Assembly (NCBI RefSeq): GCF_900102165.1
Contig: NZ_FNBD01000020.1
Location: forward strand, 1 to 36,954
DNA length: 36,954 bases
Direction of reading: 5' to 3'
Source of the DNA: Cellulophaga baltica
GTDB taxonomy: Bacteria; Bacteroidota; Bacteroidia; Flavobacteriales; Flavobacteriaceae
Under the pieces are notes generated by a model. That model was not told the origin of the DNA, made no database searches, and saw nothing but the letters and a program-made list of their open reading frames with translations. Positions 17,255-25,718 of this stretch are shown here, piece by piece; position 1 is the first letter of the stretch; each line of letters begins with the position of its first letter. Position numbers and translations under genes: made by a program.

Positions 17255-19216
17255 ATGAAAAAGTATATCTACAGTTATCTTTTTTGCTTTTTTGGAATAC
17301 TAACTTTTGGTTATGCACAGCAGTCAAAGTTAAAGAAAGCAGAAGAAAATTTTAACAACCATTCCTATGCACTTGCAATTACGACCTATGAGGCATTAGT
17401 GGCTAAAGGGTATGAATCTGATGTGATTTATAAGAATCTAGGGGACGCTAACTTTAATAATGGCGATTATAATAAAGCGGCAGAATGGTATGGGAAACTT
17501 TTTGCTTTAAAAACAGATGCTATTGGATCCGAGTATTATTTTAGGTATGCACAGTCTTTAAAATCTACTGAAGATTATAAGAAATCTGATGTGTACATGA
17601 AGAAATTTCAGAAAATAAAAGGTACAGATTCTAGAGCACAGAAGTTTGAAGCCAATACGGAATATTTAGAACTAATAAAGGCTAAAACAAAACGATTTAC
17701 CCTTAAAAAAGTAAGTGTAAATTCAAAGAATTCAGAATTTGCACCTTCCTTATACCAAGGAAATTTGGTTTTTGCGAGTGCCAGAGATACGGGTTTGTTG
17801 GTGAATAATATTCATAAATGGACTAATAAAGCGTATTTAAACTTATACCAAGCAGATTCTACAAGTGAGGACGGAGTTTTTAGAACACCGGAGGTTTTTT
17901 CCAAGCAGTTAAATTCTAAAACACACGAGTCATCTACAGCATTTACTAAAGATGGTACTACGGTTTATTTTACGAGAAATAACAGTAAAGACGGTAATTT
18001 TGTGGAGGACGAAGCGGGCTTAAGTCGCTTAAAAATATACAGGGCTAGTTTAGAAAATGGAGTTTGGGGTAATGTTATAGAATTACCTTTTAATACCAAT
18101 GAATATTCTACCGCGCATCCTAGTTTAAGTGCCGATGAAAAAACCTTGTACTTTGCATCAGACATGCCTCCAAGTTTAGGAGCTTCAGATATTTTTAAAG
18201 TAGCCATTCATGAAGATGGCACCTTTGGTACGCCTGAAAATTTAGGGAATACCATCAATACAGAGGCGCGAGAAACGTTTCCGTTCATAGCAGAAAGCGG
18301 AGATCTATATTTTTCTTCTGATGGTCATCCAGGATTAGGTGGTTTAGATGTCTATACGGTATCTGCTAGAACAGGTGCTGTTTCTAATGTAGGTGAGCCT
18401 ATAAACAGTAAAGAAGATGATTTCTCTATCATTTTGGATGAAGAGAAATTAAAAGGATTTTTTGCTTCAAATAGAACGGGAGGAATGGGTGATGACGATA
18501 TTTATGCCTTCACTTTTGAAAAAATAGATGAAGAACCAGAGGCCTTCGTTTCACAAATAAATGGTTCTATCATTGATAAGCTTACCGGAGAACTGATACC
18601 GTTAGGAAAGGTTTCGGTGTATGATTATGCTAACAATAATCTGTTTGAGATTACTGCTGACGATCAAGGTAAATTTTCTTCTCCCATAGAATTTCCTAGT
18701 AAAAAATATCGTTTTGTTGCTGAGGTTGAGGGGTATAATGATGAGACGGTATATTTAATAACCCCATTGGGTACGGTCGATGAAACCCTAGAGGATTTAA
18801 ACTTTATCATTGCCATGGAAAAAGGGGACAAATCGTCTGTAATTGGAGCTGACTTAGTAGAAATTTTAAAACTCAAAACTATATTTTTCAATACCAATAG
18901 TTCCTATTTAAATCCGGATGCTTTTCCTGAGTTAGATAAAGTGGTTGCATATATGAAAGAATTTCCAAGCGCTCGTGTTGAGGTTGGTTCGCATTCCGAT
19001 AGTAGAGATAGTGATCGTTACAATTTATGGCTGTCAGACCGCAGAGCTAAATCTACAGTCTCCTATATTGTTTCTATGGGAATATCAGAAAACCGGATTA
19101 CGGGAACGGGCTACGGGGAAACCTTATTGGTAAACAAGTGTGTTAATGATGCGCCATGCTCAGAAGCAGAACATGCCTTGAACCGTAGGTCAGAATTTAT
19201 TGTTTTTCAGAACTAA
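17255..19216 (+). CDS. OmpA-family protein with TPR and PD40 repeats (T9SS-associated)
   Basis: This encodes a 653-residue periplasmic, outer-membrane-associated protein. It has a signal peptide to YAQ; TPR-like helices at residues 25-140 (ALAITTYEALVAKGYE, GDYNKAAEWYGKLF); WD40-like PD40 blades at about 160-425 (HPSLSADEKTLYFASD, FPFIAESGDLYFSSDGHPGL); a carboxypeptidase-type beta domain at about 435-510 (INGSIIDKLTGELIPLGKVS); and an OmpA peptidoglycan-binding domain at about 535-653 (VEVGSHSDSR...LSDRRAKS...NRRSEFIV). The Asp and Arg expected to bind diaminopimelate are present. It is the third gene of the adhesin/PorP/OmpA operon and probably tethers the barrel and cargo machinery to the cell wall. 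It converges on the AraC gene, with 28 bases between stops. Confidence 0.93.
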   Translation: MKKYIYSYLFCFFGILTFGYAQQSKLKKAEENFNNHSYALAITTYEALVAKGYESDVIYKNLGDANFNNGDYNKAAEWYGKLFALKTDAIGSEYYFRYAQSLKSTEDYKKSDVYMKKFQKIKGTDSRAQKFEANTEYLELIKAKTKRFTLKKVSVNSKNSEFAPSLYQGNLVFASARDTGLLVNNIHKWTNKAYLNLYQADSTSEDGVFRTPEVFSKQLNSKTHESSTAFTKDGTTVYFTRNNSKDGNFVEDEAGLSRLKIYRASLENGVWGNVIELPFNTNEYSTAHPSLSADEKTLYFASDMPPSLGASDIFKVAIHEDGTFGTPENLGNTINTEARETFPFIAESGDLYFSSDGHPGLGGLDVYTVSARTGAVSNVGEPINSKEDDFSIILDEEKLKGFFASNRTGGMGDDDIYAFTFEKIDEEPEAFVSQINGSIIDKLTGELIPLGKVSVYDYANNNLFEITADDQGKFSSPIEFPSKKYRFVAEVEGYNDETVYLITPLGTVDETLEDLNFIIAMEKGDKSSVIGADLVEILKLKTIFFNTNSSYLNPDAFPELDKVVAYMKEFPSARVEVGSHSDSRDSDRYNLWLSDRRAKSTVSYIVSMGISENRITGTGYGETLLVNKCVNDAPCSEAEHALNRRSEFIVFQN

Positions 19217-19244
19217 ACGAACTTGTGTTTCTGTGGGCTTTCGT

Positions 19245-20231
19245 CTATAATTGTTTTTTGTATTGCTTAGGGGTAACTCCTACCTTCTTTTTAAAGGCAG
19301 CCGTAAAATGGGTAGAATTTTTGTACCCAACTTCTTCTGCAATTTGGTATACCATTTTTTCAGAATTTTCTAATAGAAGCTTGGCGTGTTGCATTTTTTC
19401 TGAAATTGTAAAATCATGAATAGAACACCCAAAAACTCTAATGAATTCTTTGTTTAAAGCAGGTCCGGTTATACCCATATCTTCTCCTAGTTCCGTTAAG
19501 GTTATATTCTTATGAATAGTTACTTTAATACGTTGTTTTACTTCATATAAGGTGTTTAAAATCTTATTTTGATCTGTTTTCAAGGGGCGGTCTTCATTCT
19601 TTTTATACAACTCTATTTGTAAGGCAATAAGCTCAAACACTTTTGCTCTTAAATACAATCTGTTTGCTTTTTCTAGAGGGTTTTTTTGTTCTAGACTCAA
19701 AAGAATATTCAGGAGTTCTTCTGTGATAGGGAGAATTAATTTTTCATCGGTCAGATTCTTAAAATCAAAATCATTAATTAACCCGTGATTAATTAAAAAA
19801 GCTTTAGGTAAAACCACTTTTAGTTCTTTAAAAGGTTTTTCGGCTAAAATTCTGCTATAGCCATTAAAATGGTCAATGTTGGCCATGTAAGATTCTCTAT
19901 TTTCATAAAAAACTTGCTGGGTATCATTGAGGTATATAATTTTCTCACCTGTGATAAGAAAACAAATTTGTAAGATCTCGTGATGTATGATGGGTTTGTA
20001 GACGAGGTCTTTACAGAGTTGATACCTACTTATGGTAATCTCAATATCTTCAGAACTATAATTATTTATCGTACCGTTTCCATATTTAGGTAAGAGATGG
20101 TATTGGTTCACGGTAACGGCATCGCTTGTAAACGAATTAGTGTTTACGGCTATTTCTTCTAGAATGCATTTTGGAAAAGACCTCAAATCACATAATTCTT
20201 CGGTATTAAAATCGCGTCTTTTTTTTATCAT
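19245..20231 (-). CDS. AraC/PchR-like transcriptional regulator
   Basis: This encodes a 328-residue cytoplasmic DNA-binding protein. The C-terminal 100 residues contain the two helix-turn-helix motifs of AraC regulators (ITLTELGEDMGITGPALNKEF and MVYQIAEEVGYKNSTHFTAAF), ending in the family signature GVTPKQYKKQL. The N-terminal 200 residues are a sensor domain I do not recognise in detail. It is divergent from a TonB-dependent receptor gene 82 bases away, as PchR-type regulators of siderophore receptors are. A candidate promoter lies in that gap and overlaps the receptor's promoter, so autoregulation and reciprocal control are likely. The ligand is probably a ferric siderophore, by context only. 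Confidence 0.88.
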   Translation of the reverse strand: MIKKRRDFNTEELCDLRSFPKCILEEIAVNTNSFTSDAVTVNQYHLLPKYGNGTINNYSSEDIEITISRYQLCKDLVYKPIIHHEILQICFLITGEKIIYLNDTQQVFYENRESYMANIDHFNGYSRILAEKPFKELKVVLPKAFLINHGLINDFDFKNLTDEKLILPITEELLNILLSLEQKNPLEKANRLYLRAKVFELIALQIELYKKNEDRPLKTDQNKILNTLYEVKQRIKVTIHKNITLTELGEDMGITGPALNKEFIRVFGCSIHDFTISEKMQHAKLLLENSEKMVYQIAEEVGYKNSTHFTAAFKKKVGVTPKQYKKQL

Positions 20232-20240
20232 AACTAGTCG

Positions 20241-20270
20241 TTTGAAATTGCAGTCCCTTTTTTAAGTTTG
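20241..20270 (+). promoter_or_regulatory. promoter of the TonB receptor operon
   Basis: TTTG 20241-20244 and TAAGTTTG 20263-20270 with an 18-base spacer match the -33/-7 consensus exactly. Transcription would begin near 20277, giving a leader of about 37 bases before the receptor ATG. Confidence 0.6.
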
Positions 20271-20307
20271 CAGCCACAAACTTATTTAGACTAATTAAAA
20301 ATAACAA
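20263..20307 (-). promoter_or_regulatory. opposed promoter and inverted repeat for the AraC gene
   Basis: TAAGTTTG (20263-20270) and CAAACTTA (20277-20284) are perfect 8-base inverted repeats six bases apart. The right arm read on the minus strand is a consensus -7 box, with TTG (plus CAA 20305-20307) 20 bases upstream. It would start AraC transcription near 20270. The repeat may also be an AraC operator. Confidence 0.45.
20285..20299. promoter_or_regulatory. candidate iron/metal-regulator box
   Basis: TTTAGACTAATTAAA contains the perfect short palindrome TTAG-A-CTAA. It resembles DtxR/Fur-like half-site patterns and lies in the receptor leader and inside the AraC promoter spacer. The assignment to an iron regulator is inference from position. 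Confidence 0.35.
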
Positions 20308-20313
20308 GAAATA

Positions 20314-22653
20314 ATGCTTAAAAATTTATTTGTGTTTGTTGCAATTTTAGGAATAATATCTTTTTCCAGCGCGCAGACGAGTACCATAAAGGGTAATGTA
20401 GTAAATGCTCAAAATAATCCTATTGCAGATGCAACGGTTCTTCTGAAAAATACCGCTCACGGGGTAATGACAAATGATCAAGGTCAGTTTATCATAAAAA
20501 CAGTTCCTGCTGGGGAATATATTTTAGAAGTTTCTTCAATTGGATATTCAACGATAACCAAAACTATCAATGTTATGGCCAACAAAACCACAACAGTTGG
20601 TTCCGTAACGCTAGTAGAACATGAGGAGGCTTTGAAAGAAGTTATTGTCAATGGGAGACAAAATAAATATAGTATAAAAACTCCTTCTACATCTTTACGT
20701 CTTCAAACAGAAATTGTAAATCTACCGCAAAACATACAGGTGGTAAGTAGTGATTTGCTTAAAGATCAGCAAGTAACCAATATCATGGATGGTCTTATAC
20801 GTAACGTTAGTGGTGTTACAATGTTAGAGCATTGGGGTAATTTTGCCCGAGTGAATATGCGCGGATTTCGATTACCAGCTTTTAGAAACGGAGTGAATAT
20901 TCAAGATACTTGGGGTCCTTTGTCTGAAGATATGAGTAGTGTAGAGCGTATAGAATTTGTGAAAGGGCCAGCAGGATTTATGATGTCTGCAGGAGAACCA
21001 GGCGGATTTTATAATGTAGTAACTAAAATGCCTACCATAAATCGCGTAGCAGAAGTTTCTGTTGCAGCAGGTAGTTTTGATAGTTATAGAGCTACGGCAG
21101 ATTTTGGAGGGAAACTTACAGAAAACGGGAAGTTGCTTTACCGATTAAATGGAATGTACCAAACAGCAGATTCTCATAGAGGAGGAGAAGACGCAGAACG
21201 TTTCGGAATCTCCCCGTCTATAACCTACAATGTTTCAGATAAAACATCCTTAACAACTCAGTTAAGTATACAAGACGCAGAAAGTTATTTAGGTTCTGCT
21301 TATGTTTTTGCTCCTGTAGATGGTGGTTATGGTAGTTTAGATCGTGATTTTAAGTTTACAGATTCAAATTATCCAGCAACCGATATTCAAGAAACCTCTT
21401 TATTTACAAATTTTAACCACGACTTCTCTAAGAACTGGAGTATAGCATCACAATTTGCTTATATGCGCTATGATCAGGTGGGAAATTCTATATGGCTTTG
21501 GAGTTTAGATTCCGATACTGGAGACGCTGCTCGTTACATGAGTATTTGGGATGCTTTATCTGTTGGGAAATATTTTCAAACCTATGTAAACGGAAAATTT
21601 GATACCGGTAATGTGAGTCATAAAATTTTAGGAGGATATGATTTTAGTCAGAAAGAATATTGGGCAGATTTTAGCCAGTTCGCTGTTATTGATATAGATG
21701 AGCCCTTTAATATTTATAATCCGAGGTATGGCAATTCTGTCTTACCAAATTTTGATAGATCAGTAGATTTAAAATTTAGAGAAGGTGTTTACAATTATGG
21801 TACTACCGTTAGCGCATTCTACTTTCAGGACGAAATAGGCTTGTTTCAGGATAAGCTTAGACTTACATTGGCAGGGAGATATACTAATTTAAAAACAATT
21901 GGTAAAGACGAGAGCGATGAAAAATTTACCCCTAGAGTAGGATTAAGTGTAGATGTATTACCAACATTAAAAGCCTATGCTTTATATGATCAATCTTTTC
22001 AAGGACAAACGGGAATTAGTGCCGCAGGAGATTATTTTGATCCTGAGGAGGCTAATGATATTGAAGCAGGTATTAAGAAAACCTTCTTTGATGGGCGTTT
22101 AAAAACATCTTTAGGAGTATATCAAATTACAAAAGAGAATGTATTGGTAACGGATCCTGATAACGTGAATTTTTCTATTCAGCTAGGGGAGATACAATCA
22201 AAGGGTGTTGAGTTTGATTTGCAAGGGGAAATTACTCCAGAATTAAATATCATTTTAAATTATGCCAATACCAATGTTGAAATCACAGAAGATACAGATC
22301 CAGATAATGTGGGAACAAGAGTAGCAGGGCATGCAAAACATATGACCAACGGGTGGTTAAATTATAGTTTTCCAGAAACTTCAAAATTAAAAGGTTTTGG
22401 AGCATCACTAGGATACCAGTATCAAATAGACCGCTCTACTTGGGCTTGGGGTGCAGATAACCAAAGTGATTTACCTGATTACTTCAGACTAGACGGTGGA
22501 CTTTCATGGCAAAATAGCAAACTTAGAATACAAGCAAATGTGAATAACATCTTGAATGAATATTTGTATTCAGGCTCTAACTATGGAACCTATTTATACT
22601 GGCAATCAGAACCAGGAATTAACGGAAGACTTACAGTAACCTATTCATTTTAA
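20314..22653 (+). CDS. TonB-dependent siderophore receptor
   Basis: This encodes a 779-residue outer-membrane receptor. It has a signal peptide to SAQ; a carboxypeptidase-like regulatory domain at about residues 22-108 (IKGNVVNAQNNPIADATVLL, IGYSTITKTI), typical of Bacteroidota receptors; a plug domain at about 125-240 (SVERIEFVKGPAGFM, GEPGGFYNVVTK); and a 22-strand barrel ending in the final strand GRLTVTYSF. The plug motifs match the FecA/FhuA-type siderophore branch (VERIEFVKGP). It takes up a ferric siderophore powered by TonB. It is the first gene of an apparent operon with DUF4198, DUF3325/DUF3649-like and PepSY-TM proteins, divergent from a PchR-like regulator. The exact ligand cannot be told. 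Confidence 0.93.
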   Translation: MLKNLFVFVAILGIISFSSAQTSTIKGNVVNAQNNPIADATVLLKNTAHGVMTNDQGQFIIKTVPAGEYILEVSSIGYSTITKTINVMANKTTTVGSVTLVEHEEALKEVIVNGRQNKYSIKTPSTSLRLQTEIVNLPQNIQVVSSDLLKDQQVTNIMDGLIRNVSGVTMLEHWGNFARVNMRGFRLPAFRNGVNIQDTWGPLSEDMSSVERIEFVKGPAGFMMSAGEPGGFYNVVTKMPTINRVAEVSVAAGSFDSYRATADFGGKLTENGKLLYRLNGMYQTADSHRGGEDAERFGISPSITYNVSDKTSLTTQLSIQDAESYLGSAYVFAPVDGGYGSLDRDFKFTDSNYPATDIQETSLFTNFNHDFSKNWSIASQFAYMRYDQVGNSIWLWSLDSDTGDAARYMSIWDALSVGKYFQTYVNGKFDTGNVSHKILGGYDFSQKEYWADFSQFAVIDIDEPFNIYNPRYGNSVLPNFDRSVDLKFREGVYNYGTTVSAFYFQDEIGLFQDKLRLTLAGRYTNLKTIGKDESDEKFTPRVGLSVDVLPTLKAYALYDQSFQGQTGISAAGDYFDPEEANDIEAGIKKTFFDGRLKTSLGVYQITKENVLVTDPDNVNFSIQLGEIQSKGVEFDLQGEITPELNIILNYANTNVEITEDTDPDNVGTRVAGHAKHMTNGWLNYSFPETSKLKGFGASLGYQYQIDRSTWAWGADNQSDLPDYFRLDGGLSWQNSKLRIQANVNNILNEYLYSGSNYGTYLYWQSEPGINGRLTVTYSF

Positions 22654-22665
22654 ATGCAACCAATT

Positions 22666-23382
22666 ATGAAAAAATCAATTTTAACTTTTGCAATACTACT
22701 TTTTGTTACCACACAAAGTTTCGCCCATTATTTGTGGATCGAAGCAAATCCGCAAGGTGAAAAAGGAAAAAAACAAGAAGTAAGAGTCTACTTCGGAGAA
22801 TATACCTACGGTATGGTAGAAAAAGTAAATGGAGAAGCTTTCCCTAGCGTAAAAGATTTTACACTTTGGGTGGTAGACGGTCAAGGAATAAAAAACGAAT
22901 TGTCTGTACGCGCTAAAGAAGACTATTATGTAGGCTATTTTACACCAAAGCAAGAGGGAGTGTATACTGTAGTTTTAAATAATGATGCTATTAATGTAAT
23001 TGATTATACCGAGTATGATTTCGGAATTTTTAAAACACATTACAATTCTATCGCAAAAATAGCCATAGGAAAAGCGAAAGGAGAAACAGCAATCTTAAAT
23101 GACTCAGGAATAACAGTTAAAGATGTTTCAGAGAATAAAGAAGAAGTAAAATTACAAGTCTTATTCAAAAATGAGCCTTTAGCAAAAAATGAATTTAAAA
23201 TATATGTGGCCGATTTGTGGACTAAAACTTTAGAAACCGATGAAAATGGATATGTACAATTTAAAAAACCATGGGATACCAAATACATCATCGAAACCAC
23301 TTTTGAAGAACGCGTGCCAGGTACCTATAAAGGAGATGCCTATGAGTTTATTTGGCATTGTGCAACATATTGTATTCAATAG
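22666..23382 (+). CDS. DUF4198-like periplasmic protein of the iron locus
   Basis: This encodes about 238 residues. The signal peptide ILTFAILLFVTTQSFA is followed by HYLWIEANP, so the mature protein starts with histidine, as in DUF4198 proteins (AHxxWL/I-type start). The body is beta-rich with two Ig-like or carbohydrate-binding-like halves, and the C-terminus is unusual: YEFIWHCATYCIQ, with a His and two Cys. DUF4198 proteins often accompany metal-linked TonB receptors; their biochemical role is not settled. ATG 22654 directly abuts the receptor's stop, but ATG 22666 starts a better signal peptide and is chosen. A terminator-like hairpin follows at 23416-23453. Confidence 0.8.
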   Translation: MKKSILTFAILLFVTTQSFAHYLWIEANPQGEKGKKQEVRVYFGEYTYGMVEKVNGEAFPSVKDFTLWVVDGQGIKNELSVRAKEDYYVGYFTPKQEGVYTVVLNNDAINVIDYTEYDFGIFKTHYNSIAKIAIGKAKGETAILNDSGITVKDVSENKEEVKLQVLFKNEPLAKNEFKIYVADLWTKTLETDENGYVQFKKPWDTKYIIETTFEERVPGTYKGDAYEFIWHCATYCIQ

Positions 23383-23415
23383 CATTATTTGAGTGAGTTA
23401 GTTTATTTTTTTCTC

Positions 23416-23454
23416 AAACAACTCTGGATGAGCTCATGCGTCCAGGGTTGTTTT
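23416..23454 (+). terminator. terminator-like hairpin inside the iron locus
   Basis: AAACAACTCTGGA (23416-23428) pairs with TCCAGGGTTGTTT (23441-23453) over 13 bp with one G-U pair. A run of T ends the right arm, and the 12-base loop contains the palindrome TGAGCTCA. It lies between the DUF4198 and DUF3325-like genes and would reduce expression of the distal genes. Confidence 0.7.
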
Positions 23455-23467
23455 AATGGTTTAATTT

Positions 23468-23800
23468 ATGATTTCAATTGCAATATTTCTTGTTTTCATT
23501 TCTTTCTATATGATTTATAATACTTCAAATAGAGCCGTAAAACATGTTGGTTTCGGTTTTGAAAACTGGATAGAAACTCACCGTAGTTTCGGTAAAATAA
23601 TTGCTAGTATTTTAATAGCTACTTCTATTTGTATACATAGTTATCTATTTGGCTTGGGCAGTGGACTTCTTGTTTTTCTAATTACATTAATGCTCCTTGC
23701 TAGCTTTATAGTTTTATTAGCCCCTTTACATTTAATCACGTACAAAATTACACTTCTAATTTTCATTCCGTGTTTTTGTTTTGAAACCTTTCTATTATAA
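23468..23800 (+). CDS. small membrane protein, DUF3325-like
   Basis: This encodes a 110-residue protein with three hydrophobic helices (about residues 2-18, 42-82 as two helices, and 85-108). The short basic segment between helices 1 and 2 contains NRAVKHVGFGFENWIETHRSFGK. Its size, helix count and position next to a DUF3649-like gene and a PepSY-TM gene match DUF3325 proteins, which accompany siderophore receptors in many bacteria. The sequence match itself is weak, so the family name rests mainly on context. It follows a terminator-like hairpin by 13 bases and is five bases from the next gene. Confidence 0.65.
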   Translation: MISIAIFLVFISFYMIYNTSNRAVKHVGFGFENWIETHRSFGKIIASILIATSICIHSYLFGLGSGLLVFLITLMLLASFIVLLAPLHLITYKITLLIFIPCFCFETFLL

Positions 23801-23805
23801 GTACT

Positions 23806-24105
23806 ATGCCTGCAAATAAAAAATACTTATCCTCTAATTGGCAACGTTTTGCTAAGATTACAGCCGGAATAGTCGGAGGGTACTTCGTGACCATTTCTTC
23901 TCATATAGCACTTGCCTACCTTGTAGACCATACCGCAATACTCATTACGGCCACTTTTACGGGGTTCATACTCTGGGTGGTGCTTATGATTGTTGCTTTT
24001 TTAGCTAAAAATGGATGGAGAATATGGGCAATTTATCTCTTCATCACCTTAGTATTTTCCTTTTTAATTTACCTAGGTAAACTTTATAATCCAATTATAT
24101 CCTAA
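23806..24105 (+). CDS. small membrane protein, DUF3649-like
   Basis: This encodes a 99-residue protein with three hydrophobic helices (about residues 16-36, 42-64 and 70-92). The pattern NWQRFAKITAGIVGGYFVT, then TATFTGFILWVVLMIVAFLAKNGWRIW, follows the layout of DUF3649 proteins: a basic start, a G-G-Y helix, a T-G-F helix and an R-x-W turn. These proteins occur with DUF3325 and PepSY-TM proteins in ferric siderophore loci and probably form an inner-membrane complex; the role is inferred. The stop codon TAA at 24103-24105 overlaps the ATG of the PepSY gene (TAATG), so translation is coupled. Confidence 0.7.
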   Translation: MPANKKYLSSNWQRFAKITAGIVGGYFVTISSHIALAYLVDHTAILITATFTGFILWVVLMIVAFLAKNGWRIWAIYLFITLVFSFLIYLGKLYNPIIS

Positions 24106-25664
24106 TGAAAAACCGCACCTATAATATTCTTTTTCATACACATACTGTTAGCGGTATTGTTATTAGTGTTGCTCTTTATGTGATTTTTTTTGCAGGTTCT
24201 TTTTCTTTTTTTAGAGATGAAATTGTGAACTGGGAACGAAATGATATCGTGGAGACTACAGATCATATGCAATTTAATGTTGATGCTGTTTTAGATACGA
24301 TAGCTAAAACACACTATTTGTATGGTAGAGACATTGAGTTAAAAAAATATTACAGGGAACAACAGGTAGCTGTGTCTATTGCTGCATCAAAAGATTCATT
24401 AGCACCAGAGGAGGCAAAAGCGCCGCAGTTCTTTTATATAAATACTGAAAATTTCGAAGAGCATTCTTATTTAGATGCGTATTCTCTTGGAGAGTTTTTA
24501 TATCGATTACATTTTTTTGCTCAAATACCCCATCCCATTGGATATTATTTATCAGGATTTGTGGCCTTATTTTTTCTGTTTGCCATTATCACAGGAGTGC
24601 TAGTGCATTGGAAAAAAATCATCGCTAATTTTTATGTTTTTAGGCCTTTAGAAAAACTAAAAACCATGTGGACAGATGCGCATACTACTTTGGGGATGTT
24701 AGGACTCCCATTTCAATTTGTCTATGCGGTTACAGGGGCTTTTTTCATGATTAAACTACTATTAGTAGCCCCTAATGTTTTAATAATGTATGATGGTGAT
24801 CAAGCAAAGTTCTATGAAGATCTAGGCTATGCACACCCTAGTTTTGAACCAGCACACAAAAAATTACAGTCTGATGGTTCTGTAGTTGCTTATATGAAAG
24901 AAACCCAAAATAAATGGAGTGATTTTGAAATTTTTGAAAGCCATATTTTTAATTATGGAGATGACAATATGCATGTGCTACTCAGTGGGCATTTGCCGTA
25001 TGCAGATAGCTTTAATGGAGTTGGAGAAGTAATTTATAAGGCCAAGACGGGGAAAATAGTTTCAGAGAAGAACCCAATTTCGGAGCAAAGTTATGTAGAA
25101 GCCGTTAAAAATATTTTGTATAGAATTCATTATGGCGATTACGGAGGTTTAGCATTAAAACTATTGAGTTTGTTGTTGGGTTTTGTAACGTGCTTTGTCA
25201 TCATTTCTGGAGTAATGATTTGGTTGGTGGCACGTGATAAAAAAAATATACCAGAAAAAAAGAGACGTTTTAATGAGCGGGTCGTTCAAATATACCTGGC
25301 AATTTGTTTAAGTATGTTTCCAATTACAGCCTTGAGTTTTATAGCGGTTAAGGTATTGGCTCCTACGAGTCAGTCTTTTGTCTATACATTTTACTTTGTG
25401 GGCTGGTTACTATTAACACTGCTGTTTATATTTAAAAAAGACAACGCATTTACTAATAAAATTTCATTGTTATTAGGAAGCTTTTTTGGCTTGTTGGTTC
25501 CAGTTTGTAATGGAGTAGTTACAGGAAATTGGTTGTTTATGAGTATTAAAAATGGAGATTCTTCCTCTTATGCTGTAGATTTAATGTGGCTGTTAATTGC
25601 TGTTTTCGGGTTTTTAGTTGTGTATAAAATAGATAAGAATCCAGAAAAAGAAAAAAGTAACTGA
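24105..25664 (+). CDS. PepSY-associated TM protein (putative ferric siderophore reductase)
   Basis: This encodes a 519-residue inner-membrane protein of the PepSY_TM family. It starts with a helix pair (FHTHTVSGIVISVALYVIFFAGSFSF), has a long extracytoplasmic segment, then core helices with conserved histidines (FLYRLHFFAQIPHPIGYYLSG, GVLVHWKKI, DAHTTLGMLGLP, YRIHYGDYGGLALK), and ends with three further helices at about residues 400-510. Histidine pairs in adjacent helices suggest heme or metal binding; members next to siderophore receptors are thought to reduce ferric siderophores. It is the last gene of the receptor/DUF operon and overlaps the DUF3649-like gene by one base. The upp gene follows 54 bases later with its own promoter. 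Confidence 0.88.
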   Translation: MKNRTYNILFHTHTVSGIVISVALYVIFFAGSFSFFRDEIVNWERNDIVETTDHMQFNVDAVLDTIAKTHYLYGRDIELKKYYREQQVAVSIAASKDSLAPEEAKAPQFFYINTENFEEHSYLDAYSLGEFLYRLHFFAQIPHPIGYYLSGFVALFFLFAIITGVLVHWKKIIANFYVFRPLEKLKTMWTDAHTTLGMLGLPFQFVYAVTGAFFMIKLLLVAPNVLIMYDGDQAKFYEDLGYAHPSFEPAHKKLQSDGSVVAYMKETQNKWSDFEIFESHIFNYGDDNMHVLLSGHLPYADSFNGVGEVIYKAKTGKIVSEKNPISEQSYVEAVKNILYRIHYGDYGGLALKLLSLLLGFVTCFVIISGVMIWLVARDKKNIPEKKRRFNERVVQIYLAICLSMFPITALSFIAVKVLAPTSQSFVYTFYFVGWLLLTLLFIFKKDNAFTNKISLLLGSFFGLLVPVCNGVVTGNWLFMSIKNGDSSSYAVDLMWLLIAVFGFLVVYKIDKNPEKEKSN

Positions 25665-25670
25665 TTAGAG

Positions 25671-25718
25671 TTTTTAAACTCTTACTAAATAGCGTAATTT
25701 TAGAGAAATTTACGCTTT
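25671..25718 (+). promoter_or_regulatory. upp promoter with overlapping inverted repeat
   Basis: TAATTTTA at 25695-25702 is a near-consensus -7 box, with a T-run at 25671-25675 in the -33 place. AGCGTAA (25691-25697) and TTACGCT (25710-25716) form an inverted repeat that ends two bases before the ATG. It could act as an operator or mask initiation. Confidence 0.35.
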
